A DNA stretch of 34,673 nt from Methanomicrobiales archaeon (GTDB lineage Archaea > Halobacteriota > Methanomicrobia > Methanomicrobiales > Methanospirillaceae): positions 1 through 34,673 of the forward strand of contig JAAEES010000001.1 of the NCBI GenBank assembly GCA_013415575.1, written 5' to 3'. Made by a program: the position numbers and the translations under genes. The first letter of the stretch is position 1; each line of letters starts with the position of its first letter. Shown here in pieces: positions 10,927 through 21,488 of the stretch. The notes under the pieces are model-generated. The model saw only the letters and a program-made list of their open reading frames with translations, searched no databases and had not been told where the DNA came from.

Positions 10927-11504
10927 CTGAAAAGAAGAGAATATATCTCTTTTTTCAATGCCTCCTTTGCATTTTCAAACCTCGTTTCCAGGGTGTTGTC
11001 GATTGTGATGCTGTCATCCCCGCTCCGGACAATAAGACCCCCGAGGCATGTGAGATCGGGCACAATGACCAGCCTGGTGCCGGTCTTTCCGGAAGATGCG
11101 GTACAGAGAGGCGCGTCCTTCGGATCGAGATGAACTACTGCCTCACTGGCAGGAATACCTTCCAGGGATTCATCAAGCAGGTGCGAAAAGCTTGTCGGAT
11201 ACCGGGGGTCCATCCGGCAGGAATCAAGGCGTTTTTCTGCCTCTGCAAACGCTTCCCGGTAGATTCTTTCCTTTTCGACAATGAGATCGGCCTTCAATTC
11301 TTCGGAAAGAAGGTACAGGGATCGGTTCCTCTCAATCTTCACGCTGCTCTCCGCTTCCGCGAGCAGCCTCTTGTTAATCGCCTCTGCCTCACGCTGTGCA
11401 TCTGTTATGACAGATTCGGCAGCTCTCCTGGCACTCTCCAGGATTGACTGTACCTTTTCCTGGGCACTGAGCTCCATGGACTGGAGCAGTTCATTGTACG
11501 CCAT
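10923..11504 (-). CDS. atpE: A-type ATP synthase subunit E
   Basis: 193 aa coiled-coil, AQEKVQSILESARRAAESVITDAQREAEAI; operon position. Confidence 0.9.
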   Translation of the reverse strand: MAYNELLQSMELSAQEKVQSILESARRAAESVITDAQREAEAINKRLLAEAESSVKIERNRSLYLLSEELKADLIVEKERIYREAFAEAEKRLDSCRMDPRYPTSFSHLLDESLEGIPASEAVVHLDPKDAPLCTASSGKTGTRLVIVPDLTCLGGLIVRSGDDSITIDNTLETRFENAKEALKKEIYSLLFR

Positions 11505-11606
11505 CGTCTCTCAGCCTGTCCCGCCTCCGGATAATGGGGACTGCCCGTTACAGACTCTTCCCGGAAACAGGACTCATGTTCGATAGGTGATCTCTGCACT
11601 CACACG

Positions 11607-11855
11607 TCACAGCATGATGATAATCATTGAAGCGACCACAAAACCGAGGATGACCAGGGTTTCCGGTATTGCTTCCAGGACGATAATTGATCCCGCAGTC
11701 TCGGGTTTTTCGGCAATGGTCCCCGCACCTGCGGCACCAATACGGTTTTGAGCCCATGCCGTCCCGATTGCTCCTGCTGCAAACGCGATTGCAGCGCCGA
11801 TTGGCTTTTCCCAACCGGCCATCACGATTTCGGTTGCTGTTGCGGCGTCAGCCAT
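11607..11855 (-). CDS. atpK: A-type ATP synthase c subunit (K), two-helix proteolipid
   Basis: 82 aa; two hydrophobic helices; carboxylate in VLEAIPETLVILGF; GGAGATGA ribosome-binding site upstream. Confidence 0.9.
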   Translation of the reverse strand: MADAATATEIVMAGWEKPIGAAIAFAAGAIGTAWAQNRIGAAGAGTIAEKPETAGSIIVLEAIPETLVILGFVVASMIIIML

Positions 11856-11982
11856 ACATTCATCTCCGATATGTGATAGAATAAAGGTTATATTATTTAA
11901 AGTACATAGCTTTACGACATGGCATCTCCTCGAAAAATCCTTTATTTAGTATAATTCTCTTAATATACAGTTAAAAATTATA

Positions 11983-13902
11983 TCAGGTTTCTTTCTCTCT
12001 GCCGAACGGGCGATAGAGCTCGCCACCCCCTTCATAGAATTTTGAATAAAATTCCACGAGGTGCAGTCGCATTGAGTGAATACTCGGACTGAACATGCCG
12101 AGGATTATATTGAGGGAATGAAGAAGCACGGCGATGAGCACCCCGACAGCGACGATCCCGACCGCTCCTGCAAGTTCATTGGCGACCAGAGCGAGGATTA
12201 CCGATGCCATTCCAAGGGCCATGATCCTGGCATAGGAGAGAATGTTCCCCATGGTCCCCGCAATCTCTATTGCACCCCGGACACCGCCTCCATACAGCAG
12301 GACCGGCAATGCTGCAATGATGACGAAAATGCCTGCGAGCAGGAATGCCCCCGGAATGAGCTCTGCAAATACGAGAACCAGCAGAATAATGCCGATAATC
12401 ATTGCGAGCATCCCGCATTTCTCGCAGAAATGCTTTTTACTCTTCCGGTAGTAAGCGTTGAGCATTCCAATGCCCAGGCCAATCGATACATGGAGGATAC
12501 CAAGCACGATGGAAAAAATAAGCAGCGGTATCATGGCTTCGATCCTGTTCAGGGTCACCCCCCCGATGGTTACCGGGTGCAGCCATCCCATTTCTTCTCC
12601 AAAATTCCCAAAGAATTCCCCGTAGAGGAACCCGAAAAAAATGGTGGATATTGAAGAGATGATCAGGATATTCATCAGCTGCTTGAGCCATTCGAGTTTT
12701 TTGAAATAGAGTTTCATAACGATGGCAAAGCCAAGGATACACAACCCGTACCCGATGTCTCCGACGATGACTCCAAAAAAGATGGGGAAGAATATCGCGA
12801 TGAACGGACTTGGATCGATCTCCATGTATTTCGGCGGGGTTATCAGGCGGTTAAAAAATTCAAACGGGCGCACCCATCGCGGATTGTCATAGAATGCAGG
12901 GGCATACTCCATCTCTTCGGAAGGAACATCCATCTCGGTCATGACCACCCGGCCCCCGAACGTCTCTTTCATGGCCGCCTTCGTCCTCTTCAGGTATTTT
13001 CTGGGTACCCACCCCCTGACCAGGATTGTGTTATCTGACTGGCCGAAGTGTGCAAAAGCCTGCAATTCTTTCTCCCTATCCTCAAGGATCCGCTGGAAGA
13101 CTGACAATTTTTGATAGAACACGGAGGAGAGACTGGCAAGGTCCTGGTCAATTGTTGCCATCTCTTCATCGATTTCGAGTTTTTTTCTTCCGATAAGTGC
13201 GATGGCCTTGGGGAGCGGCATATTTGCATAGTCTTCCGGGATCCTTACCTCATTGACATTCTGCGAGAAGAGAAACGAATGGACCTGTTCTGAAAATTTC
13301 TTATTGAAGACCGTGATCACGGCGGTGGTCTGCTCATCGAGATCCGCGGCAATGAATTCAAACTGGTTCCTGGTGATATTCTTCAGCACGGAACGGATGG
13401 GCTCAAGGACATCCCTGAACTCCTTCTGGATCAGCAGAACGGTCACTTCAAAGCCTTCCAGGAGAGGGATCTGGCTCTCCAGGGGCTGAATTTTTTCGAT
13501 GATTTTCTCGTACCGCTCAAGAGCTGTTTTCGACAGCTCAAGATCACCCTTCCTTCCGGCCAGAGCCCGTGTCCGGCTTTCAAGCTCCCCGATCTCACTG
13601 GAAATGACTGATATCAGTTCTGTCGCGCTCTTCAGGTGGAGTTCCTGATAGATGCGATCCTGCTCCTGCCGGTTTTCAGGCATCCTGGGAAGGATCTGGT
13701 AAATGCCGTTAATTTTAACCAGGAGAAGAGTGAGGTCAACCTGGGTCGTAGACTCCATCGGACGGAAGACCTCATTGAGCTGAGGAAAGCTCTCAGTGGC
13801 ATCCTGGAGATGAACCGTCCCTTCCTGGTAGAGGACGTCGATGATCTCCTGATAATCATTCTTTGGTCCCACCACGAGGACATTTGTCATTCTCTGGAGC
13901 AT
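11983..13902 (-). CDS. atpI: A-type ATP synthase subunit I (a subunit)
   Basis: 639 aa; soluble N-half and polytopic C-half; LLHSLNIILGMFSPSIHSMRLHLVEFYSKFYEGGG. Confidence 0.95.
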   Translation of the reverse strand: MLQRMTNVLVVGPKNDYQEIIDVLYQEGTVHLQDATESFPQLNEVFRPMESTTQVDLTLLLVKINGIYQILPRMPENRQEQDRIYQELHLKSATELISVISSEIGELESRTRALAGRKGDLELSKTALERYEKIIEKIQPLESQIPLLEGFEVTVLLIQKEFRDVLEPIRSVLKNITRNQFEFIAADLDEQTTAVITVFNKKFSEQVHSFLFSQNVNEVRIPEDYANMPLPKAIALIGRKKLEIDEEMATIDQDLASLSSVFYQKLSVFQRILEDREKELQAFAHFGQSDNTILVRGWVPRKYLKRTKAAMKETFGGRVVMTEMDVPSEEMEYAPAFYDNPRWVRPFEFFNRLITPPKYMEIDPSPFIAIFFPIFFGVIVGDIGYGLCILGFAIVMKLYFKKLEWLKQLMNILIISSISTIFFGFLYGEFFGNFGEEMGWLHPVTIGGVTLNRIEAMIPLLIFSIVLGILHVSIGLGIGMLNAYYRKSKKHFCEKCGMLAMIIGIILLVLVFAELIPGAFLLAGIFVIIAALPVLLYGGGVRGAIEIAGTMGNILSYARIMALGMASVILALVANELAGAVGIVAVGVLIAVLLHSLNIILGMFSPSIHSMRLHLVEFYSKFYEGGGELYRPFGREKET

Positions 13903-13913
13903 ACTCTCTTAAC

Positions 13914-14234
13914 CTACGGAAATGCCACCCGTTCCAGAATTTTTTCTGCTGCAGCTGCAATCCGGCCTTCACCATTCTCCAGAATCCGCGTTCTCTCTCC
14001 TGCAGCCCGTTCCCTGATCTGTTTAAGATCCTCTGAAATCTGCGCCATTCCCTCATCCCGTCGTTTCACAGCCTGTCGGGATCCATCCTCCCGTGCCCGG
14101 ACGAGGGTCTGTTCTGCCGCCGTTTTCGCTTGACTGATGATCTGTTCTGCTTCCTTCCTGGCCTTTTCTTCTTTTTCCTTCAGCTCGAGCTCCTTGGTTC
14201 TGACCTGTTCGAGGAGCGAGGTATCACCGGTCAT
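13914..14234 (-). CDS. atpH: A-type ATP synthase subunit H
   Basis: 106 aa coiled-coil protein preceding atpI, as in methanogen atpH. Confidence 0.85.
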   Translation of the reverse strand: MTGDTSLLEQVRTKELELKEKEEKARKEAEQIISQAKTAAEQTLVRAREDGSRQAVKRRDEGMAQISEDLKQIRERAAGERTRILENGEGRIAAAAEKILERVAFP

Positions 14235-14508
14235 GGGTCCTCCTGTTATAACCCGTGCCTGTGTTTGAGGAGTGCCGAGACTCCGAACTGGGGGGGTGCA
14301 GAATCTATTCTGCTGCCCTGAGTTCTTGCAGCTGCTATGCGCTCTTCGCAGCGCCGTAAAGCCGCCATTTTCAATTTCTCTATCATTTCCGTATTGGAAA
14401 GATTCATACGAGTCCCGGCGATCCCTTCAGACAGGATCGGTGAGTCCCTTGCCCTGTGAGTATATATAGATTTCGACGAAGCCCCTCCGGAATGGTAAAG
14501 AAATTAAC

Positions 14509-14520
14509 TCTTATAAAAAT
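14509..14520 (+). promoter_or_regulatory. Candidate TATA box for universal stress protein gene
   Basis: ctcttataaaaatc about 90 nt upstream of ATG 14609. Confidence 0.4.
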
Positions 14521-14608
14521 CAATACTGTTTCCGACACTGGTACTACCCGGAAAACTCCAATGGTTTTAAGAGCTGTCCGGGTATTTCAGCTACAGGAGT
14601 GGTCGGGG

Positions 14609-15529
14609 ATGTTTCAAAAAGTATTATTCGCGACTGATTTTTCAGAATATGCAAAAAAAGCTCTCGATTGTATTGCAGGTTTTCCGAATACCAGGGAGAT
14701 ACTCCTGCTCCATATTCTCGATGAGGCAAGATCTCCGTGGGGAGGGGAGATACATGAAACCCTTACCCCGTATGAAAGGAATTCTCTCAGGGAGGAAAAG
14801 CATCACCTTGAAAAACTGGTAAAAAACCTCAAAGTGACCGTAGAAGTACGAGCATCGTCCGATATTGCCGGGGAAATACTCGAAACCGCAGAAGAGAGAG
14901 AAGTCTCCCTCATCGTTGTGGGTGCCCGGGGAAAGAGCGTTGTCGATGGCATCCTTCTTGGCAGCGTATCGATGGCAATCATCCGCCGGAGTACCCTGAA
15001 TGTCCTGGTCATGCGCCACAAAGTGACCGAAGGGCTCTCGGGAAAGACGTATGAACTGTTATGCCCGATGATACTCTCCCGGATTCTTTGCCCGATTGAT
15101 TTTTCACCCCCTTCCGACCGTGCGATAGACCTTCTTCGTTCAACAGAGGGGATTGGCGAGGTCATCCTCCTGAACGTAGTCTCCCGTGGCGAAACGGTAG
15201 CTGATATCGAGAAGGCAATCGGGGAAGCAGAGCGTCAGTTCGAGGCAATTGGCAGGACGCTCACCGGACAGGGCATCAGGGTCAGGACGATGGTACGGAC
15301 AGGGGACCCCGGGTCGGAAATCATCAAAGTGGCCGAGGAAGAGGATGTATCGGTCATCTGGATCAGCTCACTTGGAAAAGGGTGGTTCCGGGAACTGGTA
15401 CTCGGGAGTACCGCTCATACCGTCGCCATGAATGCCAAACAACCGGTTATCATTATCCGCACTTCCAGGCCGGAGAGAACGGATCAGGCGATATCTGAGA
15501 GCATCATATCCGGGCATCACGGTGCTTGA
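14609..15529 (+). CDS. Tandem-domain universal stress protein
   Basis: 306 aa; two UspA-like domains (MFQKVLFATDFSEYAKKAL...VVGARGKSVVDGILLGSVS and ILCPIDFSPPSDRAIDLL...ISSLGKGWFRELVLGSTAHTV). Confidence 0.9.
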   Translation: MFQKVLFATDFSEYAKKALDCIAGFPNTREILLLHILDEARSPWGGEIHETLTPYERNSLREEKHHLEKLVKNLKVTVEVRASSDIAGEILETAEEREVSLIVVGARGKSVVDGILLGSVSMAIIRRSTLNVLVMRHKVTEGLSGKTYELLCPMILSRILCPIDFSPPSDRAIDLLRSTEGIGEVILLNVVSRGETVADIEKAIGEAERQFEAIGRTLTGQGIRVRTMVRTGDPGSEIIKVAEEEDVSVIWISSLGKGWFRELVLGSTAHTVAMNAKQPVIIIRTSRPERTDQAISESIISGHHGA

Positions 15530-15630
15530 GCAGGGGTAAAGGGTCCATTCAAAAATATTCACATCTATACCAGAACCGATTTTTTACCCGGAAAAATGAG
15601 AATATCCCTGGCATATCCAATTCGATAATT

Positions 15631-16068
15631 TCATACCACTGCGAGCCTGCCGAGGACACCCAGGACAAACGCCATCACCAGCAACGCGACGGTTTCGGTC
15701 AAACCAAGGATAATCATAAGATTGCCAAATCCTTTACCCGTCTCTCCCATTGTATCGCTGGCGCAGGCACCGCACTTGCCCTGGAAATATGCAGAAAGAC
15801 CAATGGCCGCGCCGCAGAAGGCGCCGATGCCCCATAAATCGTTGCCCTGTATCGCCAGGTCCACCATCGAATTCATGACGATGAACCCGTAAATCGTCTG
15901 GGTGAGCGGTGCGGCAGCAAATGCAACAAGCATGAAAGCCGCCGGCTTGTTCTGGATGTAATTCTTTTTCCAGGCGCCGATCGCCGCCATTCCGGCAGTG
16001 CCTGAACCCGCGGCAGATCCCAAACCGGCCAAGCCAAGCACCAGGCCCAATCCCAGATCCATGGTCAT
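15631..16068 (-). CDS. ntpK: V-type ATPase c subunit (NtpK-like), four-helix proteolipid
   Basis: 145 aa; two fused hairpins; PLTQTIYGF, FQGKCG and GLTETVALLV motifs. Confidence 0.9.
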   Translation of the reverse strand: MTMDLGLGLVLGLAGLGSAAGSGTAGMAAIGAWKKNYIQNKPAAFMLVAFAAAPLTQTIYGFIVMNSMVDLAIQGNDLWGIGAFCGAAIGLSAYFQGKCGACASDTMGETGKGFGNLMIILGLTETVALLVMAFVLGVLGRLAVV

Positions 16069-16081
16069 AGTATCTTCCTTT

Positions 16082-17848
16082 TTACTCCCTGAACGGATTG
16101 AATGCAGTCCCGCTCCATGTCACGTTCGCATGCCCTGAAAATTCAAGCACATTGAGCCGTACACCGTGCACGAGGACCGACATCAATCCCAGGATGAGGT
16201 TTAAGCTATGGCCGGATAAAAGAATTACGGCACCTACCACCAGTGCAACGACACCACTGCCGAATCCGGATGCGAGGTAATTAGTCGTATTTGCCACCGC
16301 CAGGGTTGCCATGCCCACGGCAAAAAGACGAATATAGGAGATAACGTCAGTGATATTACTCATAAAACTCAATGCGATCGTTCCCATCCCCTCCCCGATG
16401 CCTCTGAGGATATTCGATCGCCTGGGGTTGGTGAAAAGAATTACGAGGATAATTCCTCCAGCAACCAGCCACATCCCCAATGCGGGAAAAGGTTCTCCCA
16501 GTATCAGCGTCCTTGCGAGGAAGAAAGCCATCCAGAGAATGCAGATATAGCCGATATCAGCAAGCACGTTCAGCGATGGAAACTTCAGCAATGCCCGCCA
16601 GGAATGGGCAACCGATAGATGCAGGGCTCCTAAAAAGAAGCAGAGCGATGTCACGAACGCGGCGTCATTGAGTTGTGGAACGAGCGCGGGCAATCCCCAC
16701 TGGCCAAAAAAAGTGCCGGTCAGCAGTCCCCAGATAACGGTACTGAGCCCCAGTAGATAGAAAAGGGAGACAGCCGTCTTCATCTCCCTGTCCATCATCA
16801 TCTTTTTCTTCAGCCATATTGACAGCAGGAACGCTATTCCGATATATGCCAGTCCATACCCGGCATCACCAATGAGAATACCGAAAAATATGCTGAAAAA
16901 TACCAGGAAGACCATGCTGATATCCATCTCATGATATCCGGGTGTCAGTCCCAGGAGTCCGAGAACTGGTTTAATCAGCTCGGCCCACCGGGAGTTGCGC
17001 AGGAGTGTTGGCACATTGTCCTCAAAGGAGGGTTCAGCGATGAGTATTCCCCACCTGTTGGTTTTGGCCTCACCAATGAGGTGGTCTGCCCGATCAAACG
17101 GGATGTATCCTGTTACATAGCTGAGTGCACCATCATTGCCCATCCCGGCCAGGACCTGCTGGAATTCGATCTCTTTCTCCAATTTCCGGTTCACTTCGGA
17201 AAGACTGTCATAGTACCCTGCGGAACTGGCGATCTCGGATGCAATGATCTCCGCGTTCCGGTTATTTTCATCGAGACGTGATCTGAGCGCGGAAAGCCCC
17301 TGTTCAGGGGGAATGACCTCCTGAAAGTCGCATTCGAACTGCCGTCGTGATATTCCCACGACGTTGGCGATGTCGCCAGCAGTACCTAGTGTCCTGACTA
17401 CCACGTCATCGGGAAATTTCCCGATTTCCTTGACCGGAACCTGGTATAATTTCAGGTAAATACCCTGGTCTATCAGGGACTTTACCTGGTTTTGATCGAT
17501 ATCGCCCCATCGTTCCCATTCGGCAATCTGACCGATGATATTCCGTGCAGAGAGCTCGAGTTGTTCCTGTCTCCGTCCCATTTCAATGATACCGGTGGCA
17601 ACCGCCATCCAGTCACCGCTCATCTGTCGTTGCGGCCGGGTTTTCCGCTCTGCCATGGATACCTTGTTCAGGACATCGAGTGAAGAATTGATCAGGGCAA
17701 CCTTTTCCAGGAGTCCGGATATATCCCTGCTTTCAGGCAGATTCTGGTGTTCGACCTGCATAACACCCAGTTTTCTCAGTGCGGCTATGGTCGCTTCCGC
17801 ATCCTTTGACTGGAAGATAACGGTGGCCTTTTTCATCGGTACGATCAT
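16082..17848 (-). CDS. ntpI: V-type ATPase subunit I (NtpI-like)
   Basis: 588 aa; C-terminal LSGHSLNLILGLMSVLVHGVRLNVLEFSGH. Confidence 0.92.
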   Translation of the reverse strand: MIVPMKKATVIFQSKDAEATIAALRKLGVMQVEHQNLPESRDISGLLEKVALINSSLDVLNKVSMAERKTRPQRQMSGDWMAVATGIIEMGRRQEQLELSARNIIGQIAEWERWGDIDQNQVKSLIDQGIYLKLYQVPVKEIGKFPDDVVVRTLGTAGDIANVVGISRRQFECDFQEVIPPEQGLSALRSRLDENNRNAEIIASEIASSAGYYDSLSEVNRKLEKEIEFQQVLAGMGNDGALSYVTGYIPFDRADHLIGEAKTNRWGILIAEPSFEDNVPTLLRNSRWAELIKPVLGLLGLTPGYHEMDISMVFLVFFSIFFGILIGDAGYGLAYIGIAFLLSIWLKKKMMMDREMKTAVSLFYLLGLSTVIWGLLTGTFFGQWGLPALVPQLNDAAFVTSLCFFLGALHLSVAHSWRALLKFPSLNVLADIGYICILWMAFFLARTLILGEPFPALGMWLVAGGIILVILFTNPRRSNILRGIGEGMGTIALSFMSNITDVISYIRLFAVGMATLAVANTTNYLASGFGSGVVALVVGAVILLSGHSLNLILGLMSVLVHGVRLNVLEFSGHANVTWSGTAFNPFRE

Positions 17849-18456
17849 TGTGCCACCTCTTCGAGGGCGGATTCCTCGATCTTGTTCTTGGCAATTTTAC
17901 TCCGGCCGACAGCATTGGTCATCTGGTCGCCGATATAGATTTTAATGAGGCGTATTGCCTCCTTTGCCTCCGGGATTTTCACCTTCTCGAACAGGTTGAC
18001 GCGCTGGGTAGTGACCCGCAGTTCCTGGTTCAGAACAGATATTCCCTGCTGGAGAACGCGCACTTCCTCACGCAGTGAAACGAGTTCCCGAAGTGTGTCG
18101 AGTCCCGTATCCAGCCAGAGCGGCATCAGAAACAAGTCATACTCAGCCGATCCGAACACAACACGTTCGAAGACCGGGATATCAACTCCGGCAATATTCC
18201 TCCTGGTGGTGATTACCATTTCGGGCTTCAGCCACTTCCTCACCCCTGGAACTTCGGACAGGAGCCCTGACCACACCTCTGACGATCGCCTCTGATCCGA
18301 CAGCGATCGTTCCCTCTCCCGGAGAACGCCTTGCTGGTGCAGAATTTCAAGCTGGATCTGCTGCTTTTTCAGCTGCAGGGTAGGCAGAAACCTCTCGTAT
18401 TGCCGCAGTGCATCCCTCTGGGTCTTCAGTTCACCCTGCGAAAATTTAATTTTCAT
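17845..18456 (-). CDS. ntpD: V-type ATPase subunit D (NtpD-like)
   Basis: 203 aa; [27 protein letters not shown]; operon position. Confidence 0.9.
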   Translation of the reverse strand: MKIKFSQGELKTQRDALRQYERFLPTLQLKKQQIQLEILHQQGVLRERERSLSDQRRSSEVWSGLLSEVPGVRKWLKPEMVITTRRNIAGVDIPVFERVVFGSAEYDLFLMPLWLDTGLDTLRELVSLREEVRVLQQGISVLNQELRVTTQRVNLFEKVKIPEAKEAIRLIKIYIGDQMTNAVGRSKIAKNKIEESALEEVAQ

Positions 18457-19750
18457 GGTTTTCTGGCCAGTATTGATCGATCAGGGATCTCTTGATTCCC
18501 GTTTCCTCCGGCAGGAAGCAGTCGTGCAGAATCTCCCAGCCGAGGTCGAGCGCTTTCTCGAGGGGGATATTTACTTTCAGGGACATCATTTTTTCCTCGA
18601 AGAGTTTTCCGTATTTGAGGAGTTTCAAATCCCAGGCACTCATCTGGAATCCCATCGACTGTTTTTCCTGCGTTTCGCGATAATCGGCAAAGAGTTGGAT
18701 CATGGAATCCATAATCGTCCGGTGGTCATCCCTGGTTTTCCCGTTCACGAGCTGCTTTAAGCGGCTCAACGAACCGAATGGTTCGATAACACCATTTTTG
18801 AGGTAAAATTGTCCCTCCGTGATGTATCCGGTATTGTCCGGAATCGGATGGGTAACATCGTCTCCCGGCATGGTGGTCACCGCAAGGATGGTGATCGAGC
18901 CTGCGGTCTCGAAATCAACCGCTTTTTCATACCGGGCTGCAAGGAGACTGTAGAGGTCCCCGGGATATCCGCGGTTCGAAGGTATCTGCTGCATCGTAAT
19001 GGCGATCTCTTTTAATGCATCGCAGAAATTGCTCATATCTGTCAGCAATACAAGAACCCGTTTTCCATCGAGGGCGAAATGTTCTGCCACTGCAAGGCTG
19101 ATATCAGGAACCAGCAGACACTCGACAACCGGATCGGCTGCCGTATGCATGAATATGATCGAATGGGAGAGTGCGCCGTGCTCCTCGAGAGTATCCCTGA
19201 AGAAGAGATAATCATCGTATTTTAAGCCCATCCCTCCCAGGATGATGATGTCAACCTCTGCCTGTGTCCCGATCCTGGCGAGAAGTTCGTTGTATGGCTC
19301 TCCGGAGATTGAAAATATCGGGAGTTTCTGGGATTCGACGAGTGAATTGAACACGTCGATCATGGGTATGCCGGTCCGGATCATTTTGCTGGGAATTATC
19401 CGCTTCACCGGGTTGACAGGCGGCCCCCCGATATCAGTCAGGTTTTCAGAAAGATCAGGCCCGTTGTCGAGAGGACGGCCGCTTCCGTTAAAGACCCTGC
19501 CGAGAAGCAAATCACCGGTAGCAATCCGCATCGGGTGCCCGAGAAACCGCACCCTGTCTCCCGTGGAAATGCCCCTGCTGCCTGCGAAGACCTGTAAGAA
19601 TACCTGGTTCCCGTCAAGGCGGATCACCTGGGCGAGAGATGTTCCCCGGCGGGTTGTGACTTCTGCAAGCTCCGTATTACCGACGTTTTCAGCCCCGACG
19701 GTAATGACATCGCCGACAATCTGGTTTATGCTCGTATAGACTTTATACAT
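18446..19750 (-). CDS. ntpB: V-type ATPase subunit B (NtpB-like)
   Basis: Start refined to [38 protein letters not shown]. Confidence 0.93.
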   Translation of the reverse strand: MYKVYTSINQIVGDVITVGAENVGNTELAEVTTRRGTSLAQVIRLDGNQVFLQVFAGSRGISTGDRVRFLGHPMRIATGDLLLGRVFNGSGRPLDNGPDLSENLTDIGGPPVNPVKRIIPSKMIRTGIPMIDVFNSLVESQKLPIFSISGEPYNELLARIGTQAEVDIIILGGMGLKYDDYLFFRDTLEEHGALSHSIIFMHTAADPVVECLLVPDISLAVAEHFALDGKRVLVLLTDMSNFCDALKEIAITMQQIPSNRGYPGDLYSLLAARYEKAVDFETAGSITILAVTTMPGDDVTHPIPDNTGYITEGQFYLKNGVIEPFGSLSRLKQLVNGKTRDDHRTIMDSMIQLFADYRETQEKQSMGFQMSAWDLKLLKYGKLFEEKMMSLKVNIPLEKALDLGWEILHDCFLPEETGIKRSLIDQYWPENHEN

Positions 19751-21488
19751 GGCCGCCATCCTTCGATCGCACGAGGAGAAATGCCCGGATCTCTCTCTCG
19801 GTCTTTGTAAATTCATCACTCTGCCAGGGCGTCGAGTTCCAGCCCCGGAAGAGCTGTCTCAGCTGCTGGAAAAAACGGAGCGCTTCATCTTTGTTTCCAA
19901 AAACGAATTCCGTTTCAATAATACGGTGAATAAAATCAAAAATGTAGATCTGCCGTTCCCGGGAAGTTGCTTCATCTACCGGATCAAAGGCATTCTGCTG
20001 CAGGTAGACAAAATCGAAAAATTCAGCTTTGAGAAAATTCACATAATCATGGAGCGAGGTTCCTTCTTCACCGACGACTTTCATCATCTGGGCAATATCA
20101 TTGCCTTTCCGCAGGATTCCCTGCCCTCTCTCCTTCTGTTCCTCATCGATGAAGCTCCTGTATTTGCTCCAGCTGATGAGCGGGTCAATGGCGGGATACC
20201 GTCGGGCATCGGAACGACTGCGGGAAAGGCCGTGGAAGGCACCAACGACTTTCAGTGTTGCCTGGGTCACCGGCTCCTCAAAATTACCTCCTGCAGGGCT
20301 GACGGCCCCGCCGATAGTAACCGACCCCGTTGAACCATCATGGAGACGAACCATCCCCGCCCGTTCATAGAATGAGGCGATTCGCGACTCCAGGTATGCA
20401 GGGAACGCCTCCTCTCCGGGAATTTCCTCCAGCCTTCCGGACATTTCACGCATGGCCTGGGCCCAGCGGGAGGTTGAATCCGCGAGAAGAAGCACATTGA
20501 GTCCCATCTGGCGATAGTATTCCGCAATAGTGACTGCCGTATAAACGCTTGATTCCCTCGCTGCTACGGGCATCGAACTGGTATTACAGATAATGACCGT
20601 GCGATCACTCAGCGGCCGGTTGGTTCTCGGGTCGGTGATGGCAGGGAACGTTCGTAACGTTTCAACAATCTCGCCCGCCCGCTCGCCGCAGGCAGCGATG
20701 ATAACGATATCGACATCGGCATGGCGGCTGATCAACTGCTGTAAAACGGTTTTTCCCGCTCCGAAAGGACCCGGGATACAGTACGTTCCTCCCAGGGCAA
20801 CGGGAAAGAGCGAATCTATCAGACGCATTTTGGTAACCAGGGGTTCACCCGGCTTAAGCCGCTCGGCATAGGCCTGAATCGGGATCTTCACGGGCCAGGT
20901 CTGACTTAAAAATACAGGATGAATTTTTCCGTCCTGATCTTTTACCTGGGCGACGGGCTGGCGTATCGTGAACCTGCCGGCATTTTCAATTGATACAAGA
21001 TTGTAATTTCCTGTCAGGGTGAACGGGACCAGGCAGTAGTGGCGGAATATTTTCTCTTCCACAAATCCGATTTTATCTCCCGCCTTCACCCTTTCTCCGG
21101 GTTTTTTCAACGGAGTGAATTCCCACGTTTTCGATTCCGGAAGTCCTGTAACATAAACCCCTCTCTGCAGGAAAAAACCGCATTGCTCGGCGATCTCCGG
21201 CAGGGGATTCTGGAGACCGTCGTAGATCTGGCCAAGCATTCCCGGGCCGAGCTCGATCGACAGGAGTTCGCCGGTAAATTCAACGTCCTCTCCGATTTTT
21301 AAGCCGGTGGTCGCCTCATAGACCTGCATCTCGGCAAGATTGCCACGGACACGGATGATTTCGGATTTCAGACGCTCATCCCCGTGCCGGATATATGCTA
21401 CTTCGTTCTGCATGACGGGAGTATCAAAAGATACGGTAACCATGTTGCCGTTGATTTTCATGATTCTCCCCTGTGACAGCGCAGTCAT
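19743..21488 (-). CDS. ntpA: V-type ATPase catalytic subunit A (NtpA-like)
   Basis: 581 aa; Walker [41 protein letters not shown]. Confidence 0.96.
   Translation of the reverse strand: MTALSQGRIMKINGNMVTVSFDTPVMQNEVAYIRHGDERLKSEIIRVRGNLAEMQVYEATTGLKIGEDVEFTGELLSIELGPGMLGQIYDGLQNPLPEIAEQCGFFLQRGVYVTGLPESKTWEFTPLKKPGERVKAGDKIGFVEEKIFRHYCLVPFTLTGNYNLVSIENAGRFTIRQPVAQVKDQDGKIHPVFLSQTWPVKIPIQAYAERLKPGEPLVTKMRLIDSLFPVALGGTYCIPGPFGAGKTVLQQLISRHADVDIVIIAACGERAGEIVETLRTFPAITDPRTNRPLSDRTVIICNTSSMPVAARESSVYTAVTIAEYYRQMGLNVLLLADSTSRWAQAMREMSGRLEEIPGEEAFPAYLESRIASFYERAGMVRLHDGSTGSVTIGGAVSPAGGNFEEPVTQATLKVVGAFHGLSRSRSDARRYPAIDPLISWSKYRSFIDEEQKERGQGILRKGNDIAQMMKVVGEEGTSLHDYVNFLKAEFFDFVYLQQNAFDPVDEATSRERQIYIFDFIHRIIETEFVFGNKDEALRFFQQLRQLFRGWNSTPWQSDEFTKTEREIRAFLLVRSKDGGHV

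Noticed and set aside
12076-12654. 192-aa plus-strand ORF inside atpI
   Set aside because: Antisense of a conserved membrane protein; H/N/D/E-rich composition typical of shadow frames.
19749-20333. 194-aa plus-strand ORF opposite ntpA
   Set aside because: Overlaps a conserved catalytic subunit on the other strand; no family resemblance.
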